DNA of 33,841 nucleotides from Spirochaetales bacterium (GTDB lineage Bacteria; Spirochaetota; Spirochaetia; Sphaerochaetales; Sphaerochaetaceae), in contig JAAYQW010000101.1 in assembly GCA_012519115.1 (NCBI GenBank), forward strand, positions 1 to 33,841, in the 5' to 3' direction. Shown here piece by piece: positions 25,235-33,441 of the stretch. The position numbers were made by a program, and so were the translations under genes. Under the pieces are notes generated by a model. The model ran no database searches. It had not been told where the DNA came from and saw only the letters and a program-made list of their open reading frames with translations. The first letter of the stretch is position 1; every line of letters begins with the position of its first letter.

Positions 25235-27265
25235 TTATACGCCTTTTTCCTGATAATGGTCGAATTCCAAGGAAAATGTACCCCTCCCTTGAGTTGCTGA
25301 ACGCAAGACCGTCGAATACCCAAAGAGCTCGGAAAGAGGAGCTTGGGCGTAAATCTGTTCAGTAAATGAGCGTGATTCGATCGAAGTGACGATTCCTTTG
25401 CGGCTGGTGACACTGCTGATCGCTTCCCCTACATACTGGGTCGGAACGACGATCGTCATTCGCATGACCGGTTCCATGATGACCGGATTCGCTTCGTTAG
25501 CGACTTTGTCAAAACACATCGCGCTCGCCGCCTCGTAGGCGAAGGTGCTGGCGGTCAATTCATTGTAAGCGATAGCGGTTACTGCGACCTCCACGTTGCA
25601 CGTTTCGTATCCGTAGCGGATTCCTCCCATGAACGCGTTGGTGACACCGCGTTCAACGGCTTCGACAAACTCGGTGGGAATGCCTCGGGTGTTCGCCCGG
25701 TTGACGAAATGATTTCCATTGCCGGTGGGATAGGGACGGACCGTCATCGTAACGCCGGCTGTGTGTTCCCTATTGGCGATGATTCGGCTGAACTCTTCAC
25801 TGCCCGAAGCTTCTTTGGTGACCGATTCACGGTAGGTGACTTGAGGCTGGCCGACTCGGGCTTTGATCTTCATCTCCTTCGTGAGGCGATTGACGAGCAC
25901 TTCGAGGTGGAGTTCACCCATTCCGCTGATGATCAGCTGGCCGGTTTCTTCATCGTCCCGCCATGAGAACGTCGGGTCCTCCTGGCTGAGGATGCTCAGG
26001 GCGCTCCGAAGCTTATCGCCGTCGCTCATCGTATTCGGCTCGATCGCGATCGAGATGACCGGAACGGGGAAGTGGATCTGCTCCAGCAGGATCTGAGCTC
26101 CTTCGCTGCCGATCGTATCACCTGTTCGTCCTTCCTTGAATCCGATGACCACTCCGATGTCGCCCGCTTTCAATTCACTTAGTTCTTCAGCCCGATCGGC
26201 GTACATCCGCATGATCCGATTGACTCGTTCGCGCTTTTTCCTGGAGATGTTCATCAAAGCGGTGCCTTTCTTTATCGTACCGCTGTATACCCGCACGTAG
26301 TTCATCGCGCCTGCTTCCCGATCCACCTGGATCTTGAAGATCAAGGCGAGCGGAGGACCATCCGATTTGAAGGGGACTTCAACCGGGTGCCCGCTCTTTG
26401 CCGCGATTCCCTGCACCGGTGGAATCTCGTTCGGCGAAGGAAGGTAATCGACGATTCCATCAATCAAGGGCTGCACACCGATATCTTTCAGTGAGGAACC
26501 GACAAAGACCGGCAACGCTTGCCGTTTGATCGTCGCCTTCTTGATCGTTTCCTTGATCATTGAAACGGGAATCTCTTTTCCTTCAAAATACCGTTCGGTG
26601 ATCTCATCGTTGAAGGAGGAGACCGCATCGATGATGTTCTCATACGCCGTTTCCGTCGCTTCGACATATTCCTCGGGAAGAGGTTGTTCGGCGAACGTTT
26701 TTCCCTGATCTTCCGGGGAATATACAAGGTAGGTTTTATTGAGCACATCGATGATCCCGCTGAAGTCGTTCTCGTTCCCCACCGGCAGAAAGAGCGGAAT
26801 CGGGTTGGCATGAAGCTTTTTCCGAAGCTCTTCAACCGCATCGTCGAAGTTCGCTCCGAGCCGATCCATCTTGTTGATGAAGGCGATCCGAGGAACCCCG
26901 TAGGTATCCGCTTGGCGCCAGACGGTTTCCGTCTGGGGCTCGACTCCGCCGACGGCGCACACCACCATGACCGCCCCATCGAGCACGCGGAGGGAGCGTT
27001 CCACCTCGGCGGTGAAATCCACGTGGCCGGGAGTGTCGATGATATTGATCTGATGATCTTTCCAAAAGCAGGTTATCGCTGCGCTGGTGATGGTGATTCC
27101 CCGGTTCTGTTCCTCCTCCATCCAATCCATGATCGCTTCACCATCGTCGACTTCACCGATCCGGTGGCTTTCTCCGGTGTAATAGAGGATTCGTTCAGTA
27201 GTGGTCGTCTTACCGGCATCAATGTGGGCCATGATTCCGATATTTCGGATTAGTTGTTCATTCAT
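25235..27265 (-). CDS. fusA: Elongation factor G, paralogue with divergent domain IV
   Basis: A 676-residue EF-G. The G domain is canonical: AHIDAGKT (13-20), RGITITSA in switch I, DTPGH (77-81) and NKMD (131-134). Domain IV is unusual: the SGGxGQY element is replaced by [20 protein letters not shown], and the tip loop reads [11 protein letters not shown] instead of the usual HDVDSSE. Spirochaetes have two such EF-Gs, spdEFG1 and spdEFG2, dividing translocation and ribosome recycling; the domain IV changes hint at one of these, but I cannot assign which. ATG at 27265 has AAGGA seven bases upstream; the longer frame runs into the promoter. Confidence 0.88.
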   Translation of the reverse strand: MNEQLIRNIGIMAHIDAGKTTTTERILYYTGESHRIGEVDDGEAIMDWMEEEQNRGITITSAAITCFWKDHQINIIDTPGHVDFTAEVERSLRVLDGAVMVVCAVGGVEPQTETVWRQADTYGVPRIAFINKMDRLGANFDDAVEELRKKLHANPIPLFLPVGNENDFSGIIDVLNKTYLVYSPEDQGKTFAEQPLPEEYVEATETAYENIIDAVSSFNDEITERYFEGKEIPVSMIKETIKKATIKRQALPVFVGSSLKDIGVQPLIDGIVDYLPSPNEIPPVQGIAAKSGHPVEVPFKSDGPPLALIFKIQVDREAGAMNYVRVYSGTIKKGTALMNISRKKRERVNRIMRMYADRAEELSELKAGDIGVVIGFKEGRTGDTIGSEGAQILLEQIHFPVPVISIAIEPNTMSDGDKLRSALSILSQEDPTFSWRDDEETGQLIISGMGELHLEVLVNRLTKEMKIKARVGQPQVTYRESVTKEASGSEEFSRIIANREHTAGVTMTVRPYPTGNGNHFVNRANTRGIPTEFVEAVERGVTNAFMGGIRYGYETCNVEVAVTAIAYNELTASTFAYEAASAMCFDKVANEANPVIMEPVMRMTIVVPTQYVGEAISSVTSRKGIVTSIESRSFTEQIYAQAPLSELFGYSTVLRSATQGRGTFSLEFDHYQEKGV

Positions 27266-27290
27266 CGTGTGATCCTTGCAAAGCGTTGCA

Positions 27291-27319
27291 ACAATATCAT
27301 ACATACGGGGGAGAATCAA
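27291..27319 (-). promoter_or_regulatory. Promoter for fusA
   Basis: On the minus strand TTGATT (27319-27314) and TATTGT (27296-27291) are 17 bases apart. The -35 overlaps the stop codon of the P-type ATPase gene, so fusA can be transcribed independently. Confidence 0.45.
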
Positions 27320-29443
27320 CGTGAAGGATCGAAGATGAGCAGTCTTAACGCATTGAGGATCGCAAGAAACGTCACTCCGGTATCGACGGTGACCGCGACC
27401 CACATCGGCGCATGGCCCAAGGCGGCAAGGATCATCGCAAGGGCTTTTACACCCAAGGCAAGGGCGATGTTCTGCCGGACGATCCGGGCGGTTTTCCTGC
27501 TGATCGAAATCAGGTTTCCCACTTCGGTCAGATCATCGCTGATGATGACCGCGTCAGCGTGTTCGATCGCGGCGTCGCTGGCGCCGCTGCCGATCGCTAT
27601 TTCCACTTTGCTTGCCGCAAGCGACGGGGCGTCATTCATCCCGTCTCCGACGAAAAAGTAATCGGGTGACCGTTCTCCCATCTCAAGCATCTTTTCCTGT
27701 TTTTGGTGGGGCAGCAGCGCTGAATGGACCTCATCCAATCCAAGGACGGAGCCTACGGCGGCGCTGCTCTGTCGGCTGTCTCCGCTGATCATTCCGATCG
27801 TGGTGAATCCAAACTCCCGAAGACGCTCCATCAAAGCGGGAGCTTCACCTTTTATCGTATCGACAACGTTGAAGCGGGCGGCAGGGGAGCCGTCGATGCT
27901 CATCAGAAGCGCTCCTTGTTCATCCATCCGTATATTCAACGCTTCATAGAGGGCGTTATTGCCAAGAGCGATTCTTTGATCGGCGATCGTTCCGACGATG
28001 CCTTTGCCGGCATGTTCCTGCACGTCGGCAACATCTTCGGCGTGGGGAAATGGTTCAAACGCTTTGGCAAGCGGGTGGGTGGAGTGCTTTTCCAATGAAG
28101 CGGCAAGGTGTGTGACCTGTTCTTTTGAATAGGCAACGTCAAGCAGGTCGATCGAGTCGATCGCAAACGACCCGGTAGTGAGGGTTCCGGTCTTATCGAA
28201 GATTGCGCAATCGGCTTTGGCCAGCGCCTCGAGGTAGTTTCCGCCTTTGACGATGATACCGCTCTTCGCGCTTTTTCCGATTCCGGCGAAATAGGAAAGC
28301 GGTACGCTGATGACCAGCGCACAGGGACAGCTGACCACCAGGAAGACCAGGGAACGATATAGCCATGGCTGGCAGCTGCCCGTCATGACGAAAGGAATCA
28401 GGAACAACAGCAGTGCTGCGATGACGACGGCCGGTGTGTAATAGCGGGCGAACGTGGTGATGAAACGCTCGGTCGGGGCTTTCTTCGCCGAGGACTCTTC
28501 CACGAGATGGAAGATCCTTGCCGCCGTCGATTCCTCCCAGACCCTGATTGTTCGGATCTCCAGGCTTCCACTGAGGTTTACCGAAGAGCTTAATACGGTG
28601 CTTCCTCTTTCAACCGGCAAGGGCAGGAATTCACCGGTGAGGCTCTTCATATCCAGAGTCGATGTTCCGCTGACGACAACACCATCGAGCGGAATCTTCT
28701 CCCCGGCCAATACCCGGACGATCGTTCCGACCGCAACCGATTCACTGGGCACAACGGTTACGTTCTCGCCTTCAACGACCCGTGCTTCTTCCGCTTTCAA
28801 ATCAAGAGTCGCAAGAATCGAGTTCCGACTTTTTTCCACTGCCGCGTCCTGAAGGTATTCGCCGATGATGTAGAGGAACATGACGGCGGCCGGCCGCTTC
28901 CCCGGTCTCGCCGATCGCCAGCGCTCCGAGGCTCGCAACGCTCATCAGAAAGTATTCGTCAAAGATCTTGCCGCCGAGAATGTTCCGGATCGCACGCCAA
29001 ATCACTGAATAACCGGCAGTGATGTAGCTCGCGATGTACGCCCATGGCTCTCGGATGATCAAGGCGAGGATGAAGAAGAGGGCGGAAACGATGAGACGAA
29101 AGAGTTCAAGAGGATGATTTCGGCTCTTCTTTTGGCGAACCACTTCAAAAAGGGGTTCAATACGCTGAGCGAGGGTGATGAGATTTTCGAAAAAGGAGGA
29201 GGATTGTTCTTCTTCGGCGGTGATCCTGATCATTTTCTTTGCGTAATCAAGGTGTACGGAAGCTACTCCGGCCTCTTTGCTCAGGCGTTCTTCAATGCCA
29301 AGGGCGCAGGAAGGACAATCAAGTCCTCGAAATGTCCATGATCGAGACAACGAATCTTCTTTTGAGGCGTTTGCCTGCTCATCGATTTCAAGAGCACGTT
29401 CGCTGCAATCTTTTTTCTCCGACTTCCGTGCACTCGGATGCAT
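27316..29443 (-). pseudogene. Zn/Cd/Pb-exporting P1B-type ATPase, broken by a 4-bp insertion
   Basis: Exports heavy-metal ions using ATP. The N-terminal part holds a metal-binding domain with FRGLDCPSCA and the first membrane helices up to GETGEAA. The frame then shifts at 28888-28895 and runs to a stop at 28802. The remainder continues in the next frame from AVMFLYIIGEYLQD, with SCPCALVIS (CPC ion site), DKTGTLT (phosphorylated Asp), THPLA (HP motif), GDGMNDAP, and a last helix with [17 protein letters not shown], whose Asp is typical of the Zn/Cd/Pb class. Removing one GGCC restores a single 707-residue frame of normal length. ATG at 29443 has GGGGA six bases before it. It could be a true mutation, a variable locus or an assembly error. 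Confidence 0.85.
28888..28895. repeat. Tandem GGCC duplication causing the frameshift
   Basis: GGCC occurs twice in direct succession inside CGGCCGGCCG. One copy is exactly the excess needed to break the ATPase frame. Confidence 0.85.
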
Positions 29444-29465
29444 TATATGTCCCCAAACCAATCAT

Positions 29466-29487
29466 TATATGATTAACTGTTCATATA
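29466..29487. promoter_or_regulatory. SmtB/ArsR-type metal operator
   Basis: TATATGA (29466-29472) and TCATATA (29481-29487) form a 7-bp inverted repeat; on the minus strand it contains ATATGAACA, the half-site style of SmtB/ZiaR repressors. It overlaps the promoter -10. No ArsR-type gene is in the window. Confidence 0.65.
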
Positions 29488-29513
29488 TTAGAAAGGAACC
29501 CCTCCCTTGTCAA
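29485..29513 (-). promoter_or_regulatory. Near-consensus promoter of the metal ATPase
   Basis: On the minus strand TTGACA (29513-29508) and TAATAT (29490-29485) have the ideal 17-base spacing. Confidence 0.8.
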
Positions 29514-29541
29514 CAGGAATAGGAACACTATCCAAACAATA

Positions 29542-29563
29542 CCGGCCGGCAATCGCCGGCCGG
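29542..29563 (-). terminator. Terminator of the ALDH-TPR operon
   Basis: CCGGCCGGC and GCCGGCCGG pair perfectly around a 4-base loop, 39 bases after the TPR gene stop. On the minus strand it is followed by TATTGTTT. Confidence 0.75.
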
Positions 29564-29601
29564 GTATCGATGATATGAATCGTCCAGCGGTAGTTGGACT
29601 C

Positions 29602-30504
29602 CTATTTCAACCAAGAGGCTCTCAGTTCGGCGATTTCCGCCAAGGTTCGCAAGTCACTGGACAGAAGAGGGGTGAAACTCTTCGCTTTAGCTTCGAGGTA
29701 GGCGAGGACCATCTCCGCTTCCTGGCGGTCGCTCATCTGATCCAGGGCAACAGAGGAATAGAAGGGTTTGGATTTGCCTCCGTCTTTTCCTTCGTAGAAG
29801 CGATAGCGCTCCAGGTTCGAACCTCCTTTGTCCCAGCTCGTCTGCATCTTAGCCAGTTCCTTGCCGCGTTTGCTGGCGCTCCAATTTCGTGCCCATAGCT
29901 CTTCAGCCAGCTTTTTGTAGTGTCCGGGATAGAGTTTATGAACCGGGAGCGTATCCATCGCACGCCGCATGTAGCCGATCGCCCAATTGTTGTTCCCGAA
30001 GGAAAGAGGGGCTCCGGGGAGTTCGTTGTAGAGTGAAGAAAGGACATACCACGTTTCGCTGTAGTCATCGATATTGAAGTGGTTCACGACCATCGTCAAA
30101 TCTTCAAGCATTCCTTTTGCTTTCCCAAGGGAGTTGAGAGGGCCTTTCGTCTGACCCCAGCGCCCGATGTTGGATGCTTTCCAGTGGTAGGCGAATGCGT
30201 TGGGATAGCGGGCGATGGAGAGGTTCGCATACTCTTCTCCTTCTTCATATGCGGCAAAGCGTCCCTCTTTGTCTTTCTTGTCCAAATCGTCTCCCATCCC
30301 GAGCACCACTCGGGAGAGGCGCCACAGGACTTCCGCTTCTTCTTGGGCTGTGACCGCTTGAGTGCGCATCTTCAAGAGTTCAGTTTTGCATGCGCTGTAC
30401 TGTTCATTGTCATACAAGGCATCAACAGCGGTGAAATTCAGGGCTGCAAACAGCATGCCGGTACCGAGAAGACCGATGAGCAGCAGTGCTCCAATCTTTT
30501 TCAT
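29602..30504 (-). CDS. Exported TPR-like protein of unknown function
   Basis: A 300-residue protein with a clear Sec signal peptide (MKKIGALLLIGLLGTGMLFA) and no lipobox cysteine, so probably periplasmic. The mature part is all-helical with TPR-like repeats: ALYDNEQYSACKTELLKM, AEVLWRLSRVVLGMGD, YANLSIARYPNAFAYHWKASNIGRWG, ETWYVLSSLYNELPGAPLSFGN and AIGYMRRAMDTLP. The pattern recalls TPR proteins related to RMD1-type regulators, and spirochaete TatT-like proteins, but I cannot assign it. GGAGG lies just before the ATG. It follows the aldehyde dehydrogenase after 14 bases and is probably its operon partner. Confidence 0.72.
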   Translation of the reverse strand: MKKIGALLLIGLLGTGMLFAALNFTAVDALYDNEQYSACKTELLKMRTQAVTAQEEAEVLWRLSRVVLGMGDDLDKKDKEGRFAAYEEGEEYANLSIARYPNAFAYHWKASNIGRWGQTKGPLNSLGKAKGMLEDLTMVVNHFNIDDYSETWYVLSSLYNELPGAPLSFGNNNWAIGYMRRAMDTLPVHKLYPGHYKKLAEELWARNWSASKRGKELAKMQTSWDKGGSNLERYRFYEGKDGGKSKPFYSSVALDQMSDRQEAEMVLAYLEAKAKSFTPLLSSDLRTLAEIAELRASWLK

Positions 30505-30518
30505 ACGTCCCTCCGTCG

Positions 30519-31877
30519 TCAGGAAAAAATCCTTTTTATGAATTCTAATCTCCGCCCCGTATAGGGAGGATAGCGTAGCGGCACATCAAGGAAGGTGTGG
30601 CTTTTGAGAATCGGCTTGGTGTGGCTGAAGGATAAGAACCCCTCTTTGGCGTGATAGGAGCCCAGACCGCTCGGCCCGACCCCTCCGAAGGGAAGGTGGA
30701 TGTTGGCCAGATGCATCACCACATCGTTGATGCATCCACCACCGTAGGAGAGCTCGCCGGTGACCCGCTTTTGGGTCTCTTTGTTTCGACTGAAGAGATA
30801 CAGGGCCAGCGGTTTCGGTTTCTGTTTTACAAAGCCGATCGCTTCATCGACCGCATCGAAGGGAATGATCGGGAGAATCGGTCCGAAGATCTCCTCCTCC
30901 ATGACGGGAGAGGCTTCGACCACATCGATCAAGAGGGTCGGGGCGATCCGCTTGCGCTTCGGATCGATCTGTCCGCCGTAGGCGAGTCTGCCATCCTCGA
31001 AGAGGGCAATGAGCCGATCGAACGCGGTATTGGAGATGATCGAGGGATAATCCGGATTGTTCAGCGGATCCAATCCCCACAGGTCTTTGATCGCATCTTT
31101 CAGACGGTCGAGAAATTGGGGAAGGACTTTCCGTTCGACCAGCACGTAGTCGGGGGCGATGCATGTTTGTCCGGCATTAAGCGTCTTTCCCCAGATGATC
31201 CGCTTGGCGGCGAGAGTGAGGTTGGCGGAAGCGTCGACGATCGTCGGGCTTTTGCCTCCGAGTTCCAAGGTGACGGAAGACAGGTGTTCGCTTGCGCTCT
31301 TCATGACGAGCTTGCCGACTCGGGTCGAACCGGTGAAGAAGATATGATTGAACGGAAGGGAAAGGAGATCACCTTCGGTAACGGTGGCGATGTAATGGGC
31401 CGGGTAGATTGAAGAAAGGATCTTTTCAATGACTTCGGTGGTATGCTTGCTTTGTCTGGAGGGTTTCACGATCGCGCAGTTGCCGGCGGCAACCGCGCTG
31501 ATGAGCGGCACCAACGCCAGCTGCAGGGGATAGTTCCAAGGACAGATGATCAGAACCACACCCTTCGGTTCAGCGATCGTGTATGAAGATGAGGGGAAGG
31601 TGGAGAGAGTTGTTCGGACCCGTCGAGGTTTTGCCCATTTCTCAAACCGTTTCAAATGGTAGGTGATCTGTTCGATGACGATTCCCAGCTCCGTCGTCCA
31701 TGATTCGACCCTGGATTTATGCAAATCTGACGATAACGCGTCAAGAATCTCTTTTTCATGCTCAAGCAGAGCGTTTTTCAAGTTGAGCAACTGAGTTTTT
31801 CGAAAAGCAAGGGATCTGGTGGCCCCTTGTTCAAAGAATGCGGTCATTTCAGTGAAACAAGTTCGCAACGCTTCCAT
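30519..31877 (-). CDS. Aldehyde dehydrogenase, class-3-like
   Basis: Oxidises aldehydes to acids with NAD(P). The 452-residue protein has GVVLIICPWNYPLQLAL (catalytic Asn about 114), FTGSTRVGKL, LELGGKSP (Glu about 205), NAGQTCIAPDYVLV (nucleophile Cys about 239) and EEEIFGPILP. It lacks the oligomerisation extension, as in fatty-aldehyde/class-3 enzymes such as YwdH; the C-terminal tail after FSHTKPIL is short. No ribosome site precedes the ATG, but a promoter ends 6 bases upstream, so the mRNA is probably leaderless. The physiological substrate is unknown. Confidence 0.92.
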   Translation of the reverse strand: MEALRTCFTEMTAFFEQGATRSLAFRKTQLLNLKNALLEHEKEILDALSSDLHKSRVESWTTELGIVIEQITYHLKRFEKWAKPRRVRTTLSTFPSSSYTIAEPKGVVLIICPWNYPLQLALVPLISAVAAGNCAIVKPSRQSKHTTEVIEKILSSIYPAHYIATVTEGDLLSLPFNHIFFTGSTRVGKLVMKSASEHLSSVTLELGGKSPTIVDASANLTLAAKRIIWGKTLNAGQTCIAPDYVLVERKVLPQFLDRLKDAIKDLWGLDPLNNPDYPSIISNTAFDRLIALFEDGRLAYGGQIDPKRKRIAPTLLIDVVEASPVMEEEIFGPILPIIPFDAVDEAIGFVKQKPKPLALYLFSRNKETQKRVTGELSYGGGCINDVVMHLANIHLPFGGVGPSGLGSYHAKEGFLSFSHTKPILKSHTFLDVPLRYPPYTGRRLEFIKRIFS

Positions 31878-31883
31878 AGAAGC

Positions 31884-31913
31884 AGTATCTCATCGTTGGA
31901 GCGAGTTTGTCAA
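31884..31913 (-). promoter_or_regulatory. Promoter placing transcription start at the ALDH start codon
   Basis: On the minus strand TTGACA (31913-31908) and GATACT (31889-31884) are 18 bases apart. The expected start (about 31877) is the A of the ATG. Confidence 0.6.
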
Positions 31914-31952
31914 AATGAAAGGCCGTTTATTCCGACATTATTCAAACAATTG

Positions 31953-33011
31953 TTAGAAAGAATCGATTATTTCCTGATTCAATTCATCAAGAATCGCGAT
32001 TCCAAGGGCGATCGCTCCTCTAAGATCGTCAAGACTCGCCACCGAATAGTGGGTATGGGAATACCTGACCGGCACTCCGATGACGATCGAGGGAACACCC
32101 CCTCCGGCAAGGTGGATCGCTCCGGCGTTCGTCGCTCCTCCGGTGCGAACGGCGGTTTGGACCGGGATGTCGTACTTCTTGGCGACATCGAGGGCAAAGC
32201 GCTGGAAGCGGGGATTGGTGATCATCTTTGAATCGATGTAGCGGAGCATCGGACCTTTTCCGAGCACCGTTTGCTGCCGGTCAGCGCTTTCAAAGGTGTC
32301 ATCTGCGGGCGTTCCTTCAAAACAGATCGCCGCGTCCGGTTTAAGGGTGTTTGCGGCGACTTGAGCTCCTCTGAGTCCAACCTCTTCCTGGCTTGAGAAT
32401 ATGCCGACGGGGTTGACCGATAACGACTTCCCTCGGAGCGACTCCAGAATCTCAACGATTGCGACACACCCCAGGCGGTCATCAAACGCTTTCCCGAAGA
32501 TGATTTCATCATCTTTGAATTCAAGTTCCGCCTTGGGAACGATCGGATTGCCTGTTCGGATACCGAGGTCGTGGACTTCTTTCCGGGAGGACGCACCGAT
32601 ATCGATGTACAGGTTTTCGATCATCGGGGCTTGGTTGCGTTCGCTCTCCGTGATGTAGTGGGGCGGTTTGGAACCGACGATGCCGGCAATGTAGGTGCCG
32701 TCGACCGTTCGAACAAGAACCTGATGAGCGGGAATATTGCTTGTCACCCAACCACCGATCGTGGTGAACTCGATCAATCCGTTCGGCCGGATGAGGCGGA
32801 CCATGAATCCCACCTCGTCGGTATGGGCATCCAGCATGACGACGGGCTTGCCCTCTTTGGCCTCCGATCGATGGACATAGAGGTTGAGCATCGAGTCGAT
32901 CGATGAGGACCCGATCTCTTTGAGTTCCTCTTGCAGATAGAACACGACATCATCTTCGAAGCCGGAGACTCCGCCAAGATCACAGATGGTTTTTAGACGA
33001 TCACGATTCAT
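31953..33011 (-). CDS. M42 family metallo-aminopeptidase (FrvX/glutamyl aminopeptidase-like)
   Basis: A 352-residue cytoplasmic peptidase of the type that forms large tetrahedral particles and trims short peptides. Metal ligands and catalytic residues are in place: DAHTDEVG (His 63, Asp 65), KAFDDRLGC (bridging Asp), SSQEEVGLRGA (catalytic Glu and ligand), ICFEGTPADD (Asp) and RYSHTHYS (final His). ATG at 33011 follows AAGGAG at eight bases. It is preceded immediately by a strong terminator hairpin, so expression appears to depend on read-through. Confidence 0.93.
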   Translation of the reverse strand: MNRDRLKTICDLGGVSGFEDDVVFYLQEELKEIGSSSIDSMLNLYVHRSEAKEGKPVVMLDAHTDEVGFMVRLIRPNGLIEFTTIGGWVTSNIPAHQVLVRTVDGTYIAGIVGSKPPHYITESERNQAPMIENLYIDIGASSRKEVHDLGIRTGNPIVPKAELEFKDDEIIFGKAFDDRLGCVAIVEILESLRGKSLSVNPVGIFSSQEEVGLRGAQVAANTLKPDAAICFEGTPADDTFESADRQQTVLGKGPMLRYIDSKMITNPRFQRFALDVAKKYDIPVQTAVRTGGATNAGAIHLAGGGVPSIVIGVPVRYSHTHYSVASLDDLRGAIALGIAILDELNQEIIDSF

Positions 33012-33030
33012 CGATTCAACTCCTTATTCA

Positions 33031-33088
33031 TAATAAAAGACTGCAACCCAAAGGAAAGCGGGTGTGGATGGATCCTTTGGATTGCAAT
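33031..33088 (-). terminator. Strong intrinsic terminator (possible attenuator) directly before the M42 gene
   Basis: On the minus strand bases 33088-33073 pair with 33055-33040 over 16 continuous positions (two G-U), with a 17-base loop, then CTTTTATT. Only five bases separate the T-run from the AAGGAG ribosome site of the M42 gene. Confidence 0.8.
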
Positions 33089-33095
33089 CAAGAAG

Positions 33096-33163
33096 GGTGC
33101 AAGAGGCAGTGGCCAAGGCTGGTTGGGAGATATACGCCTATTGGGACAGCCACTACCTGCACC
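33096..33163 (-). ncRNA. Structured 5' RNA in the M42 leader
   Basis: GGTGCA (33163-33158) pairs with TGCACC (33101-33096). The adjoining GGTAGTGGC (33157-33149) pairs with GCCACTGCC (33113-33105; one G-U). A 3-base bulge on the 3' side separates the stems. The 35-base loop contains CCAATAGGCGTATATCTCCC. It matches no riboswitch class I recognise. The predicted transcription start is at its first base. It could be an aptamer feeding the downstream terminator, or a free-standing small RNA of about 130 bases. Confidence 0.6.
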
Positions 33164-33167
33164 TTTA

Positions 33168-33196
33168 TTTGTAAAGCCAGTATCGCCAGAAGTCAA
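33168..33196 (-). promoter_or_regulatory. Promoter of the M42 leader RNA
   Basis: On the minus strand TTGACT (33196-33191) and TACAAA (33173-33168) are 17 bases apart. It lies after the tRNA terminator and before the leader stem. Confidence 0.6.
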
Positions 33197-33205
33197 GAGT
33201 TCGAG

Positions 33206-33242
33206 GCAAAGAAAAGAGGGCTTCCCTTGATGGAAACCCTCT
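33206..33242 (-). terminator. Terminator of the tRNA operon
   Basis: AGAGGG/CCCTCT with an inner TTCC/GGAA stem (33215-33242), followed on the minus strand by TTTTCTTTG, five bases after tRNA-Glu. Confidence 0.85.
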
Positions 33243-33246
33243 AAAA

Positions 33247-33318
33247 CATCTCCTAGGGGGATCGAACCCCTGTTGACGGGATGAAAACCCGTTGTCCTAA
33301 CCACTAGACGAAGGAGAC
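33247..33318 (-). tRNA. tRNA-Glu (anticodon TTC)
   Basis: A 72-base cloverleaf. The acceptor stem GTCTCCT/AGGAGAT begins with a G-U pair; D-stem GTCT/GGAC, anticodon arm ACGGG-TTTTCAT-CCCGT, T arm AGGGG-TTCGATC-CCCCT, discriminator G as expected for Glu. CCA is not encoded. Confidence 0.95.
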
Positions 33319-33325
33319 ACGTTAT

Positions 33326-33398
33326 TGAGCCGCACAGGATTCGGACCTGTGACCCACGCCTTAAAAGGGCGTTGCTCTACCAACTGAGCTAGCGGCCC
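33326..33398 (-). tRNA. tRNA-Lys (anticodon TTT) with unusual T loop
   Basis: A 73-base cloverleaf: acceptor GGGCCGC/GCGGCTC, D arm with GCTC/GAGC, anticodon arm ACGCC-CTTTTAA-GGCGT, T arm ACAGG/CCTGT, discriminator A. The T loop is TCCGAAT, not TTCGAAT, so position 55 is C. CCA is not encoded. It lies 7 bases before tRNA-Glu in the same transcript. Confidence 0.93.
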
Positions 33399-33411
33399 CA
33401 ACAACGATTGG

Positions 33412-33441
33412 ACTATATCAATAACAGGTTGAGGGTGTCAA
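33412..33441 (-). promoter_or_regulatory. Promoter of the tRNA-Lys/tRNA-Glu operon
   Basis: On the minus strand TTGACA (33441-33436) and TATAGT (33417-33412) are 18 bases apart, about 14 bases before tRNA-Lys. Confidence 0.75.

Noticed and set aside
28880-28900. Programmed ribosomal frameshift in the ATPase
   Set aside because: No slippery run or downstream pseudoknot is evident; an exact 4-bp duplication explains the shift more simply.
33096-33163. T-box, 6S RNA or cobalamin riboswitch
   Set aside because: There is no T-box antiterminator motif, the ends do not pair as in 6S RNA, and only a short GCCACTG match to the cobalamin consensus exists.
33008-33304. Open frame of 98 codons on the minus strand over tRNA-Glu and the M42 leader
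   Set aside because: It begins inside the tRNA and runs through terminator and leader hairpins; its composition is not protein-like.
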